Made by a program: the position numbers and the translations under genes
In this document: piece after piece, positions 1 to 10,530 of the stretch
Layout of the letters: each line of letters opens with the position of its first letter
Numbering within the stretch: position 1 is the first letter of the stretch
Assembly: GCA_903632075.3 (NCBI GenBank)
Contig: CAHIKZ030001820.1
Coordinates: 237,501 to 301,500 of the forward strand
DNA: 64,000 bases
Origin: Acanthosepion pharaonis
Lineage: Eukaryota > Mollusca > Cephalopoda > Sepiida > Sepiidae
Reading direction: 5' to 3'
Notes under the pieces: generated by a model
What the model was told of the DNA's origin: nothing
What the model saw: the letters and a program-made list of their open reading frames with translations, nothing else
The model's database searches: none

Positions 1-325
1 CCCCCACAAGGAATGTATGTGGCACAAGGCCGAGTTTAACGTGGGTTTCTCCGAGCCCGTAGGCTCGGCCAAAAATATTCCCTTTGAACCCGTATGAACG
101 GGTTCAGGGACTGTTTAACTCCCCGGACGAAACTGCCCTGCGGCAAAGCCTCGTCCGAGTTTCTCTCTGCCTCGCCGTATTTAATGTGGGTTTCTCCGAG
201 CCCGTAGGCTCGGCCAAAAGTATTCCCTTTGAACCCACCTAGACGGGTGCAGGGCATGTCTACCTCTTCGTCCGAGTTCCTCTCTGCCGAGGCAGAGATT
301 TCGACAGCTGAACAATCTGTACGAC
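1..325. repeat. GC-rich stretch with a ~145-bp tandem duplication
   Basis: A block starting gtgggtttctccgagcccg at 41 recurs at 186 almost unchanged for about 50 bases, followed by related sequence. It is clearly more GC-rich than the rest of the window. It lies outside the neighbouring gypsy element. The 98-codon minus-strand reading frame across it has no recognisable domain and is probably a product of the duplication. Confidence 0.6.
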
Positions 326-410
326 TGTTCACCGAAGCCTTCTCTCCTACTTACCTAAGAGTAGGCGGAAGAGTCTAACATAGACTCTTTAGAGGGAAGA
401 CACCACAACA
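326..410 (-). repeat. Candidate 3' LTR of the gypsy element
   Basis: It starts tgttc and ends acaaca, i.e. the TG...CA ends expected of LTRs. It matches 3711-3794 over about 75 bases, including gcctactc and aacatagactctttagaggg. It directly follows the polypurine tract on the minus strand. An 85-bp LTR is short for the superfamily. Confidence 0.75.
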
Positions 411-420
411 ACCCCCTTTT
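411..420 (-). promoter_or_regulatory. Polypurine tract next to the 3' LTR
   Basis: On the minus strand the sequence aaaagggggt abuts the first TG of the LTR. This is where plus-strand cDNA synthesis is primed in LTR elements, and it supports the placement of the LTR boundary. Confidence 0.7.
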
Positions 421-789
421 CAGCCTGACTCCGTATGAAGTCTTTTTTTATAATTATCGTACAATATTTTTTATTGAATCCTTTTCCACAAAAAAAAAAA
501 AACACATCAGAAACAACCACTTTAAAAAAAGGCATATACAGTAATTACGTTCAAAATTTTGTTTTTTAATGATGATAATTTCCAATAATCCAGTGCGCAT
601 TGTGCTTTTCTGGTAATTCAAAGTTCATAAGTGAGAAGACATTTTTTTTTCTTATTCTTTTCCTTTTTGTGTTGGCATGCAATGAAAAGAAAGGTGTTCA
701 ATATCTTTTCTTTTTCGGGTTAAACAAACTTCCTTTTTCTTTTGGGTCATTTGAGCTCTCAAACTGTGCATTCTTGGTGCAAAAGCGTT

Positions 790-1520
790 TTAATAATTAG
801 CAAGACCTAAAAAACTTTGATGAGCCGAAACATTTTCTGGTGCTGGCATATTCTTTATTGCAATTTCCCTCCCGTCTTTGTAAATTATTTGACTCAAGTA
901 CTTAATCCTCTCTAAAAAAAATTCACACTTCCAGTCTTTTAATTTGAATCCGTAATCCTGGATTATTCTGAATGCCAGCCAAACATGCGATTTGTGTTCC
1001 TCGATGCTCTCGCTTTTCATTAGTACGTCATCGAAATAGACCTCCACAAAATCCAGATCATTTAACATCGTGTCCATGACCTGTTGAAAAATGAAAGGAG
1101 CGACCTTAACCCCGGAAGTCTTAAAAATTTGTATAAACCCTTGTGGGTGTTTATACAAAGGAGCTTTGAGCATTCCTCGTCCAAAGATATTTGTAGATAT
1201 GCATTGCTTAAGTGGATTTTAGAAAAAACTTTTTCTCTACTGAGCTGAGCGAATATCTCCTCTGGACTTGGAAGGGGATAATGGTGATCCTTTAGACAGC
1301 TCTACAACCCCATAGAGAAGTCAGCACATACACGAATTTATTTGCTCTTTTTTAAAATATAAATTGTGGGAGATGCCCATTCATTATATTCAACCTTTGC
1401 CAGAAAACTCATTTACTCAAGTCGATTCAATTCTTCGTGACTTTGATTTAACGAGGCAAATGGAACGTTAGGTTTTTTTTTCTTAAAAACAGGGTTTACG
1501 TCTGGCTTTAATTCAAACTA
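790..1520 (-). pseudogene. Gypsy reverse transcriptase (broken pol)
   Basis: The region 790-1173 reads open as the C-terminal half of a Ty3/gypsy RT. The catalytic YFDD lies at 1026-1037, preceded by the APFIFQQVMD stretch and followed by KCEFF and SFLGLANY, all family hallmarks. The N-terminal half (about 1200-1520) can still be followed as LKPDVNPVF, WASPTIYILKKSK and CADFS, but across frame changes and stop codons. A TAA at 790-792 ends it where the RNase H connection would begin. It would have copied the element RNA into cDNA. It follows the protease on the minus strand, as in intact elements. Confidence 0.9.
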
Positions 1521-1559
1521 AGCTCCACTGAAAACGTCGGAAAGTTTCTTTTTATTTTA

Positions 1560-2080
1560 TTTCACCTTTTAACTTTTCTGCTTCCTCAGTCAAATTTTCG
1601 ACTATTTGACATAATGAGTTAATAGGCATATCCCAAAATTGAAACAGTTCTAACCAATCCGTCCCGAACGAATTATCCGTATTCTTCTTAATATGCGCCT
1701 TTACATTTAACGTTTTACTTTTGAATCACACGTTCGTTGTAAGTTCGCCCATAAACTTAATAGGGCCGCCAGTTACACTTTTAGCTATTCGGTCCATTCT
1801 TAACAAGGTCGGCTTACCCAGTTTTTTCGATGTTTTATTATTATGGAACACGAATCAAGCTGTAGCCTTATATTTTTGTTAAATATTTGCACTTCAATAT
1901 AATTTCTGATGTTACGACTTTCTGGTTCATCAGACTTCGTAATTTTCACAACACTATTTTTGGTCTTGTTTTTAATCCTGCAGTGGGGACTTTTGCGTCC
2001 CAATTTATCGCAATTAAAACATTTTGTATGTATAAAATGACAATCTCTATACCAATGTAAATGATCTCACCTTAAACATG
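1560..2080 (-). pseudogene. Gypsy zinc knuckle, protease and linker remnant
   Basis: About 2000-2080 encodes a nucleocapsid zinc knuckle, CFNC followed by four residues, then R where H is expected, then HC. The second metal ligand has thus changed to Arg. The aspartic protease follows, with the DTG-type loop as LQLDSCS (Asp codon at 1854-1856, Gly replaced by Cys). After a stop near 1800 the linker continues in another frame with GGPIKFMGEL and GTDWLELF, common just before RT in gypsy elements. The protease would have matured the Gag-Pol precursor; the DSC change predicts loss of activity. Confidence 0.75.
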
Positions 2081-2494
2081 GTCTTGAAGACAAAGTGATT
2101 TTATTCTTTTTTGTTTGGCATATTTCTTTCATTTGAGACACAGCATTCTGTACTGTGTTTTTCGATTCCTCTCTGACGATCATGAAACGTTGACAATTTT
2201 CGGCAATTTTCTGTAAAGTAACGTCGGGCTCGTTTTCAAGCTTGTTGAGTACCCATCAACTTATTTCGGCGTCTTTCTCTGAAATCAAACCCTGGATGAA
2301 AATCAAACATTTAAAATTACTGGCGCTTAACTTTGTCAATTTAAAGTAATCGCAGTGTTTATTGACTACACTCGCGAAATAGTTTAATCTTCGTCTTCGT
2401 TGAGGTTAAAATTCATGCATTTTCAACGCTTGTGGAACTGTGTTCTTTTTGGACTGAAGCGTTCTGTTAATGATTGAACCGCCTCTTTAAATTT

Positions 2495-2905
2495 CTAGTC
2501 GCTAGTTTTCTTTGGCAAAATATAGTTAACAAACATAGTATATTCTGCTGTGCCTAATTTCCTGAAGAGTAGGCGAACCTTTTTATGGTCAGCCCAACGT
2601 GCACAATCCGTAATGTATAAGTCCTCGTATCTTTTAATGTACGAAGTGAATGTAATTTCTTCTCCAGGTGCAAACGTGAAATTTTCACTAGCACTGCATA
2701 TAGTGTTTGGAGAGAACGCGTTATCGCTGCACTCATTTTTTTTTATTTGTTCATTCTGTGTTTGAAGGAGCATTTCATCCCGTTTCTGTTGTCCAACCTG
2801 AATTTCTAGGTGCAATTCTTTAAATTTCTTCTGGTATACTGCTTGTTCTCGTTGGAATTCCATTTGTATTTCTTGATATTTCTGCTAAATGTTCTACCTG
2901 TTGAT
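2495..2905 (-). pseudogene. Gypsy gag remnant
   Basis: The stretch FTFAPGEEITFTSYIKRYEDL ... KVRLLFRKLGTAEYTMFVNYILPKKTSD (read at 2495-2660) is the capsid-like core of invertebrate Ty3/gypsy Gag. A charged, Gln-rich segment (2660-2905) precedes it. The reading frame shifts by one base near 2884, with stops in the nominal frame. Upstream, the coiled-coil frame continues into the 54-bp repeats. The gene would have encoded the particle-forming structural protein. Confidence 0.8.
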
Positions 2906-3130
2906 GTTTCTCTCTTCGTTGATATTTCTGTTCCAACAGTAGTTGTTGTTTCTGTTGGTGTTTCTCTCTTCGTTGATATTTCTGCTTCAACAGTAGTTGT
3001 TGTTCCTGTTGGTGTTTCTCTCTTCCTTGATATTTGTGTCACAACAGTAGTTGTTGTTCCTGTTGGTGTTTCTCTCATCCTTGATATTTCTGTTCCAACA
3101 GTAGTTGTTGTTCCTGTTGGCGTTTCAACT
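2906..3130 (-). repeat. 54-bp minisatellite, four copies, in the gag N-terminal region
   Basis: Copies begin with gtttctctct at 2906, 2960, 3014 and 3068 with a partial copy at 3122; the period is exactly 54 bases (18 codons). In the minus-strand frame matching Gag each unit gives a Gln/Glu/Lys-rich block (REKHQQ, LLLEQKYQ), consistent with a coiled-coil repeat. The plus-strand Val/Ser-rich frame is a shadow. Confidence 0.85.
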
Positions 3131-3710
3131 ACTGTAATATTACACTTTTAAATTCGTCTATTTTACTGCGTAAAATTAAGCAATGAGATGGGGAATATTT
3201 TTTCTCTTTGCCCTCTTAAATAAGTCTGTTTGACTTGCACGATTCTTTTACTGTAAAAGTTAAAAGTGGCAGAGGGCATAAACTTGTACTTTACACAATT
3301 AGCGAAACGATAAGTTCTTTCACTGACTTGTTGGAAGGAAAAAATAACAGAATTCACCAACCTTTTTCTAAATCCCTGATTTGAAATTGTAGAAATCCTC
3401 TTGTTTTGAGGAGTTCCTTTTTTTACTGTCAGTGTTGCAATTAACACTGGATACCCTTTTGTCTTAGAGTTGGATTAGAATTCCTTTCTTCATCTCTGTT
3501 GTAGACACTGGCAAAGAATATGATTTAACGTGAAATCAGTTTCTTCGAATCCTTCGTCACCAAGATTCTGTGACAAGTAAATGGTTAAGTAATAAAAAAA
3601 AACAGATTTGCAGCTATATCGTATATTAAGCAGTAATTACACCAGAAGAGTATTACACGACTAGTGAGAGTGTATCGTATGAAATAGTGCTCAATCCATT
3701 CACTGTTCAC
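3131..3710 (-). other. Gypsy 5' leader, no gene recognised
   Basis: This lies between the 5' LTR and gag. A 94-codon minus-strand frame at 3163-3447 has no recognised domain. No primer-binding site starting TGG abuts the LTR; a tggattgagcac stretch begins about 13 bases inside. Confidence 0.4.
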
Positions 3711-3794
3711 TGTTCCCCGAAGCCTTCTCTCCTACTATCTTATAGTAGGCGGAAAAGTTTAACATAGACTCTTTAGAGGGAGGACATCAGAACA
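3711..3794 (-). repeat. Candidate 5' LTR of the gypsy element
   Basis: It begins tgttccccgaagcc and ends cagaaca on the plus strand, and pairs with 326-410. The two copies differ at several positions and by small indels, so the insertion is old. Confidence 0.75.
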
Positions 3795-4145
3795 ATAGCT
3801 TTAACGATTAATTAATTATAACAGAGCGCGTTCACACGTGTTTATAATTTTAACAGAGCGCGTTTAATGCGCATTTACAATAACATCCCAAACTATCAAT
3901 TAATATAATTTTTTTGTCTTAGAAATTCACCCCTGAGGATCATCTACAATAAGATTGAAATTACTTCGGAAAATAAAGAAATAAAAAAAAAACTAAAAAA
4001 AAAAAAACTACGGCGCCTTCCATAATGGCTATAAAATTAACATTAAGAACTTGATCCGAGAATTCGAAAGAATTAAAATAAAATAGAGATAATATTTCCA
4101 GATTGTTCAATCAAACATGCTGAGAATGTAGGTGTGTTGCCTAAA
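3795..4145. other. AT-rich stretch, no gene
   Basis: No gene seen. A short direct repeat, taacagagcgcgtt, occurs at about 3818 and 3851. Confidence 0.5.
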
Positions 4146-4147
4146 TT

Positions 4148-4195
4148 TACAGAGTCACGCACATACACGCACACACACACACACACACACTCTTT

Positions 4196-4243
<48 letters not shown>
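4148..4243. repeat. (AC)n/(AT)n microsatellite
   Basis: Two (AC)n blocks separated by tctttcacat, followed by (AT)n. Confidence 0.95.
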
Positions 4244-4244
<1 letters not shown>

Positions 4245-4479
4245 TCTAAATAAATAATGCAGTTTTATTTATCAATCTAACATAATATTTATCATTTAAA
4301 CGTAGTTTTTAGTAGATCCCCATATTTCTGTTGACGCTGTTATTATTTCTCCCTTAAACAAGATAATACTGATAATAATATAATTCTGTTTAAAATAGAC
4401 GGAGCGTCTACTCCAATAGAGTTATCCACAAAGATAACGTTTAAAGTGATAAAAATATAGCTATTATATATGTAAATAA

Positions 4480-4481
<2 letters not shown>

Positions 4482-4513
<32 letters not shown>
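4482..4513. repeat. (TA)n microsatellite
   Basis: Pure TA run of about 32 bases at the border of the dispersed repeat 4512-4710. Confidence 0.95.
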
Positions 4514-4518
<5 letters not shown>

Positions 4519-4704
4519 ATTAATTGATTTAAAATATGTTTTTTCCGCTACACAGTTCTAACCATGTTTCAAAAATAGAAGCTAAAAGACCCGAATTTAA
4601 TTTTGCAATTAAATTAAAAGCATTAGTTCCATTTCATCCCCAAGCGAATTATGGAGTAGCTTAAAAAATTACTGGGTTTTAAAGACACAGCTAAAATCAC
4701 GTTT

Positions 4705-4710
<6 letters not shown>
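4512..4710 (-). repeat. Dispersed ~200-bp repeat, copy 1
   Basis: The reverse complement matches 19638-19842 over almost its whole length, e.g. ggaaacgtgattttagctgtg and gaaatggaactaatgctttt. Both copies lie next to (TA)n arrays. The family is unknown to me; it could be a MITE or SINE fragment. Confidence 0.75.

Positions 4711-4800
<90 letters not shown>
4706..4800. repeat. (AC)n(AT)n microsatellite
   Basis: About 35 bases of AC followed by 60 bases of AT. Confidence 0.95.
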
Positions 4801-4803
<3 letters not shown>

Positions 4804-4985
4804 TGAGTATGAGTTTGTGCGTGTGTGTGTATCAAAATTCAGTTATACATAAGGTATATCTTTGAAAAGACTCTTTGAATAAAGACAAAGAATAAATCTT
4901 TATTTTTCTATACGTTATGTCCTCTGATGTACATTGATAATATTCCCCAGAATGTACGAAATGCACTAGTCAATAATTGTCTTTA

Positions 4986-4988
<3 letters not shown>

Positions 4989-5034
<46 letters not shown>
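4989..5034. repeat. (AT)n microsatellite
   Basis: Pure AT run of about 46 bases. Confidence 0.95.
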
Positions 5035-5038
<4 letters not shown>

Positions 5039-5039
5039 G

Positions 5040-5610
5040 TTATTTATAAAACAATGAAATATAGTTGACGAGATAGGTTTTGTCATTTCCGTTGAATCCA
5101 TCCAGAGTTAACATATATTGAACCCATTCTTACGTTATAACACTTCAATGTCTTTGAATTACCTTCCCGAGTAAAGAAAAAGTGCTGAATATGTTCTATG
5201 ACAACTAATATTGATCGATGTCTTCACGGATGAAGAAAAGACTTAAAGCAACAAAGATGTGGTTCTGCCAATGAATACTGAGAATTCTTGTGAGTAACAG
5301 ATACATTGTAAGAAGAATAAAAACATTAGAAGGGATATAGTGCCAATAACCAGAAATAGAACCTGAAAGATATTGATAATGCCAATGTCTGGAAAGTTTA
5401 ACACGAATAGAGTTTACTGACAATAAGCAATAACCTACTTGATAATAATAGAACAAAAAATAGCAAAAAAATTAAGAAATAATCGAACAAAAGCCAAAAC
5501 TAATTTTAAAGCTTCAAATATCGCATAAGATTGTGGATATCCTGGTTTACTTTCCTAATGGTGTACGCATTATAAAATATTTTTTGTTTGATTCTATCAA
5601 CCGTTTTTAA
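5040..5610. other. No gene recognised
   Basis: AT-rich. The 83-codon minus-strand frame at 5205-5456 has no recognisable domain or repeat match in this window. Confidence 0.4.
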
Positions 5611-5611
5611 C

Positions 5612-6040
5612 CGTCCTGGGTATGACGATAAACTGCATCCGCGTCCTGGGTAAGACGATAAACTACGTCCAACAGCAAGGCCTCTGATCAGAAGGTTTTG
5701 AGGGGACCATTGAACCACCTCTTAATTGCTGGTGTTCCCAGGTCCACTCTGACCCGGAGTGGTAGCACCTGTTAGGGTCCCAGCTATGGGCAAATAGTTA
5801 ACCCCGAGACTGGGTCAAAATACTATGAAAGGGTAAAAATATTTTTAATACCAGAAATATGTTGTAAAAATTATTAACGATAATGCCAGCGATACATTTG
5901 GAAGAAAAATATTAGCAGAGATAGATTTTTGAAAAAAAGTATTACCAACAATAATTTTTTTTCCGGCATTAAATAACCCATTGAGGTTGATATGTCATAA
6001 AACAAACCAAACCATATCAAACCAAACCAAACCAAACCTT
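5612..6040 (+). repeat. Dispersed repeat F, copy 1
   Basis: It shares gacgataaactacgtcc, cagcaaggcctctgat, gaaccacctcttaatt, ccagctatgg and aatgccagc.atacat with copies at 29003-29335 and 55798-56175. The opening gtatgacgataaact segment is duplicated at 5620 and 5651. It ends in a (CCAAA)n-like tail at 6000-6040. It is probably a SINE or other short non-autonomous element. Confidence 0.7.
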
Positions 6041-6166
6041 TGTAGTTATTTAAACCCAAAATTATTTTGATTATAAAATTTTTTGAGTAATATTAATTTA
6101 GTGATAGGTCTTACTATTTAACGGATTACTGGGGTTATAGGTGGTCACTCATATACGAGCACATCC

Positions 6167-6382
6167 GTTACTAGGGGGTAGCCAGTATTCGACGATATAC
6201 GTCACTAGTGCGGCTAGACAATATTCAAGGCTATCCTTTACTCGGCTGCTAGACAATATTCGTTAATATCTGTTACTAGCGCGGCTAGACAACATTCGTG
6301 GATATCTGTTACAAGAGCGGCTAGACAATATTCTTGGCTATTCGTTACTAGGGCGACTAGAAAATATTCTACGATAGCCCTT
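6167..6382. repeat. 36-bp minisatellite, six degenerate copies
   Basis: Units of the form gttactag.gcggctagac followed by aatattcgtggatatc repeat every 36 bases. Copies differ at about a quarter of the positions. Weakly similar sequence may extend upstream to about 6120. Confidence 0.85.
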
Positions 6383-6539
6383 ACTAAGCGCCAACCTGTG
6401 GTTTATACTTCAGCTATGCAGAGCATATCTTAGTTACAGTTTCTGGGAAAGAGCGTGTTTCTAGTGTGATCCACAATTTGAACATAGAGTGGCTCAAACC
6501 TCCGGCCACGATGTCTTGCGACTTCTTCCTAGCACAGCT

Positions 6540-6699
6540 AACCAATTTCACTCTCAAGGCTTGGGATGCTTTTTCAGGCACTTTCCTTCCAGGCCGATAA
6601 CATTAGGAAGTCTTCCTTCTGACAGATCGACCATAGTGAGATTCAAACCCGTGACTCATGTTCACAATGCGAACGTTCTATCCACTCGGCCACGTGCTG
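6540..6699 (-). mobile_element. tRNA-derived SINE, family C, copy 1
   Basis: On the minus strand the head starts GCACGTGGCCGAGTGGAT, a good RNA polymerase III A box. It continues to a B box, GGGTTTGAATCTC, at about the expected distance. The body (tcagaaggaagacttcc, aatgttatcggcctgg) matches the copy at 46168-46318. Confidence 0.8.
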
Positions 6700-6764
6700 C
6701 TGTTAGAAGCGATAGAGTCATACAATTCTCAAGGTTATTTTTGCGTAAGAGAACATCATGAAGC

Positions 6765-6835
6765 CAACAGGAATTGGAACTCGGCTCTCTGATTAACAAT
6801 TCTGACACATTATCCATTACACCACACGCACATCG
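6765..6835 (-). mobile_element. tRNA-like SINE head
   Basis: On the minus strand TGGTGTAATGGATAA resembles an A box and GAGTTCCAATTCC a B box. No acceptor-stem pairing is visible, so it is more likely a SINE head than a tRNA gene. Confidence 0.55.
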
Positions 6836-6839
6836 GAGC

Positions 6840-7290
6840 TTAAAGAATCTGGTATACCCCAGCAGTAAACCCTAAGGATACTGTTCAGGCGCGACTCTGC
6901 TTATCTTGGGTGATCGTACTAGAACCGTTTTTTCAATGTGATATGGCAGAAAGCTTCATATAAAATATTAATAATAACATTTTTATATTTGGAATTCTTT
7001 GTATTTTTAATGTTCTTAAATTACGGCCACTCGAGGTAGAGAATTACTGAAATCGGTGTGTGGTACGAACGAAATTGATGAATGTGGTAAGTAAAGATTG
7101 AGGATAGATACCGCTTGACCTTAAACTAAACATTCTAACATGATCCTCTCCAATTAAGTAACGGTTCTTTAAAAGACGCCCGATGAATGGAACAACCAAC
7201 TTAGCAAATAATACGCCGGAAGAATAATGGTGATTCAACTGTGGATGTAGCAAAGTGAGTCTTGGCTCGAAAGGTCTGAGCTACTGGGAC
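6840..7290. other. No gene recognised
   Basis: Nothing supported. Minus-strand frame 7044-7253 has no recognisable motif. Confidence 0.4.
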
Positions 7291-7299
7291 GAAAGCATT

Positions 7300-8285
7300 G
7301 AAAACAAATATGGCCCTGTCCTTCGTTCGACTTTGTTGTTAATTTTCATTAACGACCTTCCCGATGGCATCAGGTCTCAACTTGATATCTATGCAGATGA
7401 CAGAAACATTTATTCCTCTCGATAGATCAATAAGTTCAAATTGGGTTTAGTGTAAAAAAAAACAAAAAAAACACACTTCAGTCTGTTGTTATCTGAAGCA
7501 AAGAATGTCTTGTTATTTTAACGAAAGCTCTGTTTATTAAAAATCTGAAGCCCACTTTCTGCCTTCCATCAGCATGGCTGATGCTGGCGCCAGCAGAGTT
7601 ACACGCTGCGCCTGGAATTTTCGACTGACACGAATTGGAAAGACTTTATTAAATCTGTTGCTAGGTCAGCTGTTAAACTGTTGGTTCCCCGTGTCGTGAT
7701 AGCTAATTTTTCTCTCCAGAATCTATCTGACATATCTATTTGTCTACCATTCACCCACACTTAAAATATTGCTACCAGGCATGGTCCGGCGCTCTTGATC
7801 TATATTTAGAAACTATTGATAAGATGCAAAGAAAAATCAGGAATATTATTGGTCAGATTTAGCGTACCAGTCAATTACCCACATCGTAAAGTTGCCTCAA
7901 TGTATCTTTTCTATAAATACTTTCATGAAAATTGTTCGGAGAAACTCTTCGCTCTCGATAACTATACTTTATGAATTTAAGCGCAGTCCTAGACTGACAA
8001 AGAGCTCTCACTATTTACAGTTGAGCTGGTTAGATGTAACCGTAAGTTCTATGCTAGCAGTTTCTTCTCGCGCACTTCTTGCTTGTGGAAAACTCTTCTG
8101 TCTTCATGGTTTTCAGTGAACTTTAATCTTCAAAAATCCAATTGTAATGCCAATAGGTATCTACTGTCTTTCTGATTACTCTTCTATTATTCTCGCACTT
8201 ATTGATGTTTCTGTTTTCTAATTCATTCACACACAATGTCTTAGTGGCTTTATTGCCTTACTTGGGGTACATCTGATTTTTAAAA
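7300..8285 (+). pseudogene. CR1-type LINE, RT and C-terminal remnant
   Basis: This begins with the RT palm, LIFINDLPDG followed by IYADD (7340-7400), where YADD is the catalytic motif. An internal gap follows. The C-terminal part is then legible in changing frames: FLPSISMADA, KTLLNLLL, LKILLPG, the region just upstream of 7892, and TFMKIVRRNSSLSITILYEFKRSPRLT. The same C-terminal family occurs at 31040, 31640 and 33140. The closing reads as ...CLSGFIALLGVH followed by an A/T-rich end. Multiple stops make it non-functional. It belongs to the CR1/Jockey/L2 group by the FINDLP and YADD context; the exact clade is uncertain. Confidence 0.8.
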
Positions 8286-8289
8286 AATC

Positions 8290-8900
8290 ACATAGCAGTG
8301 GCGGTGGTTTAACGTTATTTATGCGTTTGTGGGAAGATGCATAGGGTTGCAAATATTATAGGGTACACGACAGCTTAAAACCATTTCCAACTTTGACAAT
8401 TCGGGAAATTGAATAAAGATCTGGTAGAAAAATGTCATACAACATAAAGAAAAACATTTCTTGAAACAGGAACTTCATAATTTTTCTTTAAGTATGACCC
8501 GTATTCATGATTTTCCTCCTTCGAAATTCTTGTCAATGGAGATTTCCTCCAGGTGAGACGGAAAATACTTCCTGGTTAGACAAATGATGAAATGTTCTGT
8601 TTACTAGAATATTGTGTTTCGCCTTTTCGAATCCAGCTTGACCAGAGTGCTAGTCACACGAGTCAGTGACCAAAAGGCTACCAGGCCGTTAATAAATTTC
8701 CATACTATTAGCCAATCTTTTTTTTTCAATACAGAAGTAGTTCACTTCTAAATAATGTCTTAGGAAATTTTCGTTTTTAAATTAACTACTCTTCCTACAG
8801 CAGGGACAATTATAATGTAATATTAGTTTTCTTTAACTTTGAAATGTCTGTATAAACAACTTTTTTTTAGCAAGACATTTATTTTTTAAAGTTCTTTTTC
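8290..8900. other. No gene recognised
   Basis: Nothing supported beyond low-complexity T runs. Confidence 0.4.
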
Positions 8901-8904
8901 TCAT

Positions 8905-9230
8905 TATATAAAGTCCAGTTCAATTTCCTACTCGAAGCATCGCTGGATAGAACTAACCATAAGAGACACATTTGAATAATTTTCTATTTATATTAAGAAT
9001 AACAGTAAAAAAATATTAATTTTCTTAGGTTTATACTACTACTACAAATGATAATAATAATAATTATAACAATAAGTATCATTATTATTATTAGTAGTAG
9101 TAGTAGTAGTATTTTTATTTTATTCTGACTACTACTACTACTATCATTTATTAATCAATTCAACAAACTTAAATAATTCGTTGCAGATTTGATAAAATTT
9201 AATGAAACATTAAATGATTTTAACATATAT
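8905..9230 (+). repeat. Dispersed repeat H, copy 1, with trinucleotide core
   Basis: The left part (tttcctactcgaa, agaactaac, atattaagaataacagtaaaa) matches 41255-41430. The right part (attaattcaataaacttact-like, attcattacag-like) matches 43154-43240. The centre (9035-9145) is a mix of ACT, ATA, AGT and TAT triplets. In the other locus an R4/Dong LINE sits between the two halves. Confidence 0.7.
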
Positions 9231-9300
9231 CTGTATTTCTGAGATGAGGTATTGTAAATATTTACACTATTTACAATGTTTGTATTGTTGTCCTCATCCT
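9230..9300 (-). mobile_element. SINE family A, 3' tail fragment
   Basis: The reverse complement reads ATGAGGACAACA... AATGTAAATA... ACCTCATCTCAGAAATACAG, the common 3' end of family A. Confidence 0.7.
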
Positions 9301-9306
9301 TATTGT

Positions 9307-9430
9307 CTACCCCAGTGGACTAAATAAAGAGGCCGCTTTGGAATTCCAGCGTATATCACCTGAAGAAGGCCGGAGCTTACGACAGCTGAAAGGTCGTGAA
9401 TATGCTTACAATATTTACATTGTTCCGAGT
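9307..9430 (+). mobile_element. SINE family A body, copy 2
   Basis: It contains ccccagtggactaaataaag and cacctgaagaaggccgg, followed by the conserved gaaa..gtcgtgaata core. It lies head-on to the inverted copy at 9431-9540. Confidence 0.75.
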
Positions 9431-9540
9431 GTTATTCTCATCTTGTCTTATTCACGACGTTTCCGTCGTTATACGCTCCGGGCTTCTTCAGCTGATATAC
9501 GGTTGAATTTTGAACCGAACCCTTTATTTAGTCCACTGAG
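9431..9540 (-). mobile_element. SINE family A body, inverted copy 3
   Basis: The minus strand reads AGTGGACTAAATAAAGGG, CTGAAGAAGCCCGGAGCG and GGAAACGTCGTGAATAAG. With 9307-9430 it forms an inverted repeat of about 110-bp arms. Confidence 0.75.
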
Positions 9541-9618
9541 ACACCGAATTAACTGAAAGAGAATTAACTGAAACTGAGATATCCAGAAAAGGGAATGGCC
9601 CGGAGAATATTTACAAAC

Positions 9619-9740
9619 TACCCCAGTGGACCAAATAAAGGCTTCGTTTCGAAATTTCACCGTATATCACCTGAAGATCCCCGTAGCTTACAACGGCCGA
9701 AACGTCGTGAATAAGATGAGGACAACAGACCGAATAATGT
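9619..9740 (+). mobile_element. SINE family A body, copy 4
   Basis: It contains ccccagtggaccaaataaag, cgtatatcacctgaag, ggccgaaacgtcgtgaata and agatgaggacaaca. Confidence 0.75.
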
Positions 9741-9969
9741 ATTTAATGTAAAAAAAAATTTACAAGATATTAGATATTAAAATGCGGTAATCATAGATCT
9801 AACAGCAATTAAACCTTTTTATTGGGAACTTTGAGTTAGTTTAATAATTTTCAAACTTGTTTCTCTAGATCAGTTGCTCATGTTTAATGAGTTTTGATCA
9901 TCATTGTGTTTCTTTACTTTCTGCCTTGTGTCACAACGAAGCTTTGCTTGGTAATATACTATTATCAAA

Positions 9970-10530
9970 TAACAACGTGATGTAATGATTAGTAAGCTTG
10001 TCTCGCTTGATCAATTACCACAGAGAAGTGAATTCAACCATCTTTGGATTCTCTATACATTCAGTCTTGTGCCACATCTAACCTATGCTTAGAATATCAC
10101 ACTGAGCTCTTCCACGTAGTGAGTTCGATCCTTACTAAGTGTTCCATAGTAACAACCGTGTGCCACGTCTAAGCTTCTCTTAAAAGTCTTTACCTTGGGC
10201 ACTTAAACCTGGTGTAATAGTTAGCAAGTTACTCTTGCTAGATCAATTACTAGTTGGTAGTGACTTCGATCCCCATTAGGTAATCTATATTTTCGACCAT
10301 GTGCCCCATCTAATTAGGCTATATCAATTGCAATTATGTACAAAGACAAGCTTACTAACGACGCCATGGTACACAAGACGATTTTCTCGGCGTAGCATAG
10401 ATGTGACACAAAGCTGAATGTGTGGAGCACCCAAAAAGACGTAATTGATCTAGAAAGACAAGCTTGCAAAACTTCACCACGTCGAGGTACCCAAAATTAT
10501 TTTTTCAGTTTAATTTGATGTGGTGTAAGT
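9970..10530. mobile_element. Cluster of tRNA-like SINE fragments in both orientations
   Basis: Plus-strand pieces start at about 9972 (gtgatgtaatgattagtaag), 10098 and 10209 (ggtgtaatagttagcaag), with B-box-like gacttcgatcccc and gagttcgatcc. Each is followed by gtgccac.tctaa. From 10330 to 10490 related sequence appears inverted (minus GCAAGCTTGTCTTTCTAG, GTTAGTAAGCTTGTC). The shared agcttgtct...gatcaattac block shows they are one family. Confidence 0.65.

Larger units (their letters stand above)
326..3794 (-). mobile_element. Degenerate Ty3/gypsy LTR retrotransposon
   Basis: Read on the minus strand the order is 84-bp LTR (3711-3794), leader, gag, zinc-knuckle/protease, RT, a polypurine tract (411-420) and an 85-bp LTR (326-410). 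That is the gag-pro-RT order of Ty3/gypsy elements. RNase H and integrase cannot be found: only about 380 bases separate the RT end from the polypurine tract, so they appear deleted. Stops and frameshifts in all parts show it is dead. The flanks (acgac before 326, atagc after 3794) do not form a target-site duplication, so the outer ends may be off by a few bases or the flanks have diverged. Confidence 0.85.

Noticed and set aside
2810..3151. 113-codon plus-strand Val/Ser-rich frame
   Set aside because: Shadow of the 54-bp repeats, which read as gag coiled coil on the other strand.
6489..6761. 90-codon plus frame
   Set aside because: Antisense of a tRNA-derived SINE; A and B boxes lie on the other strand.
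9307..9400. Hammerhead reading of the SINE family A core (CTGAAGAAG...GAAACGT)
   Set aside because: The core words are there but stem I cannot form and many copies have G after GU, so the cleavage triplet fails.
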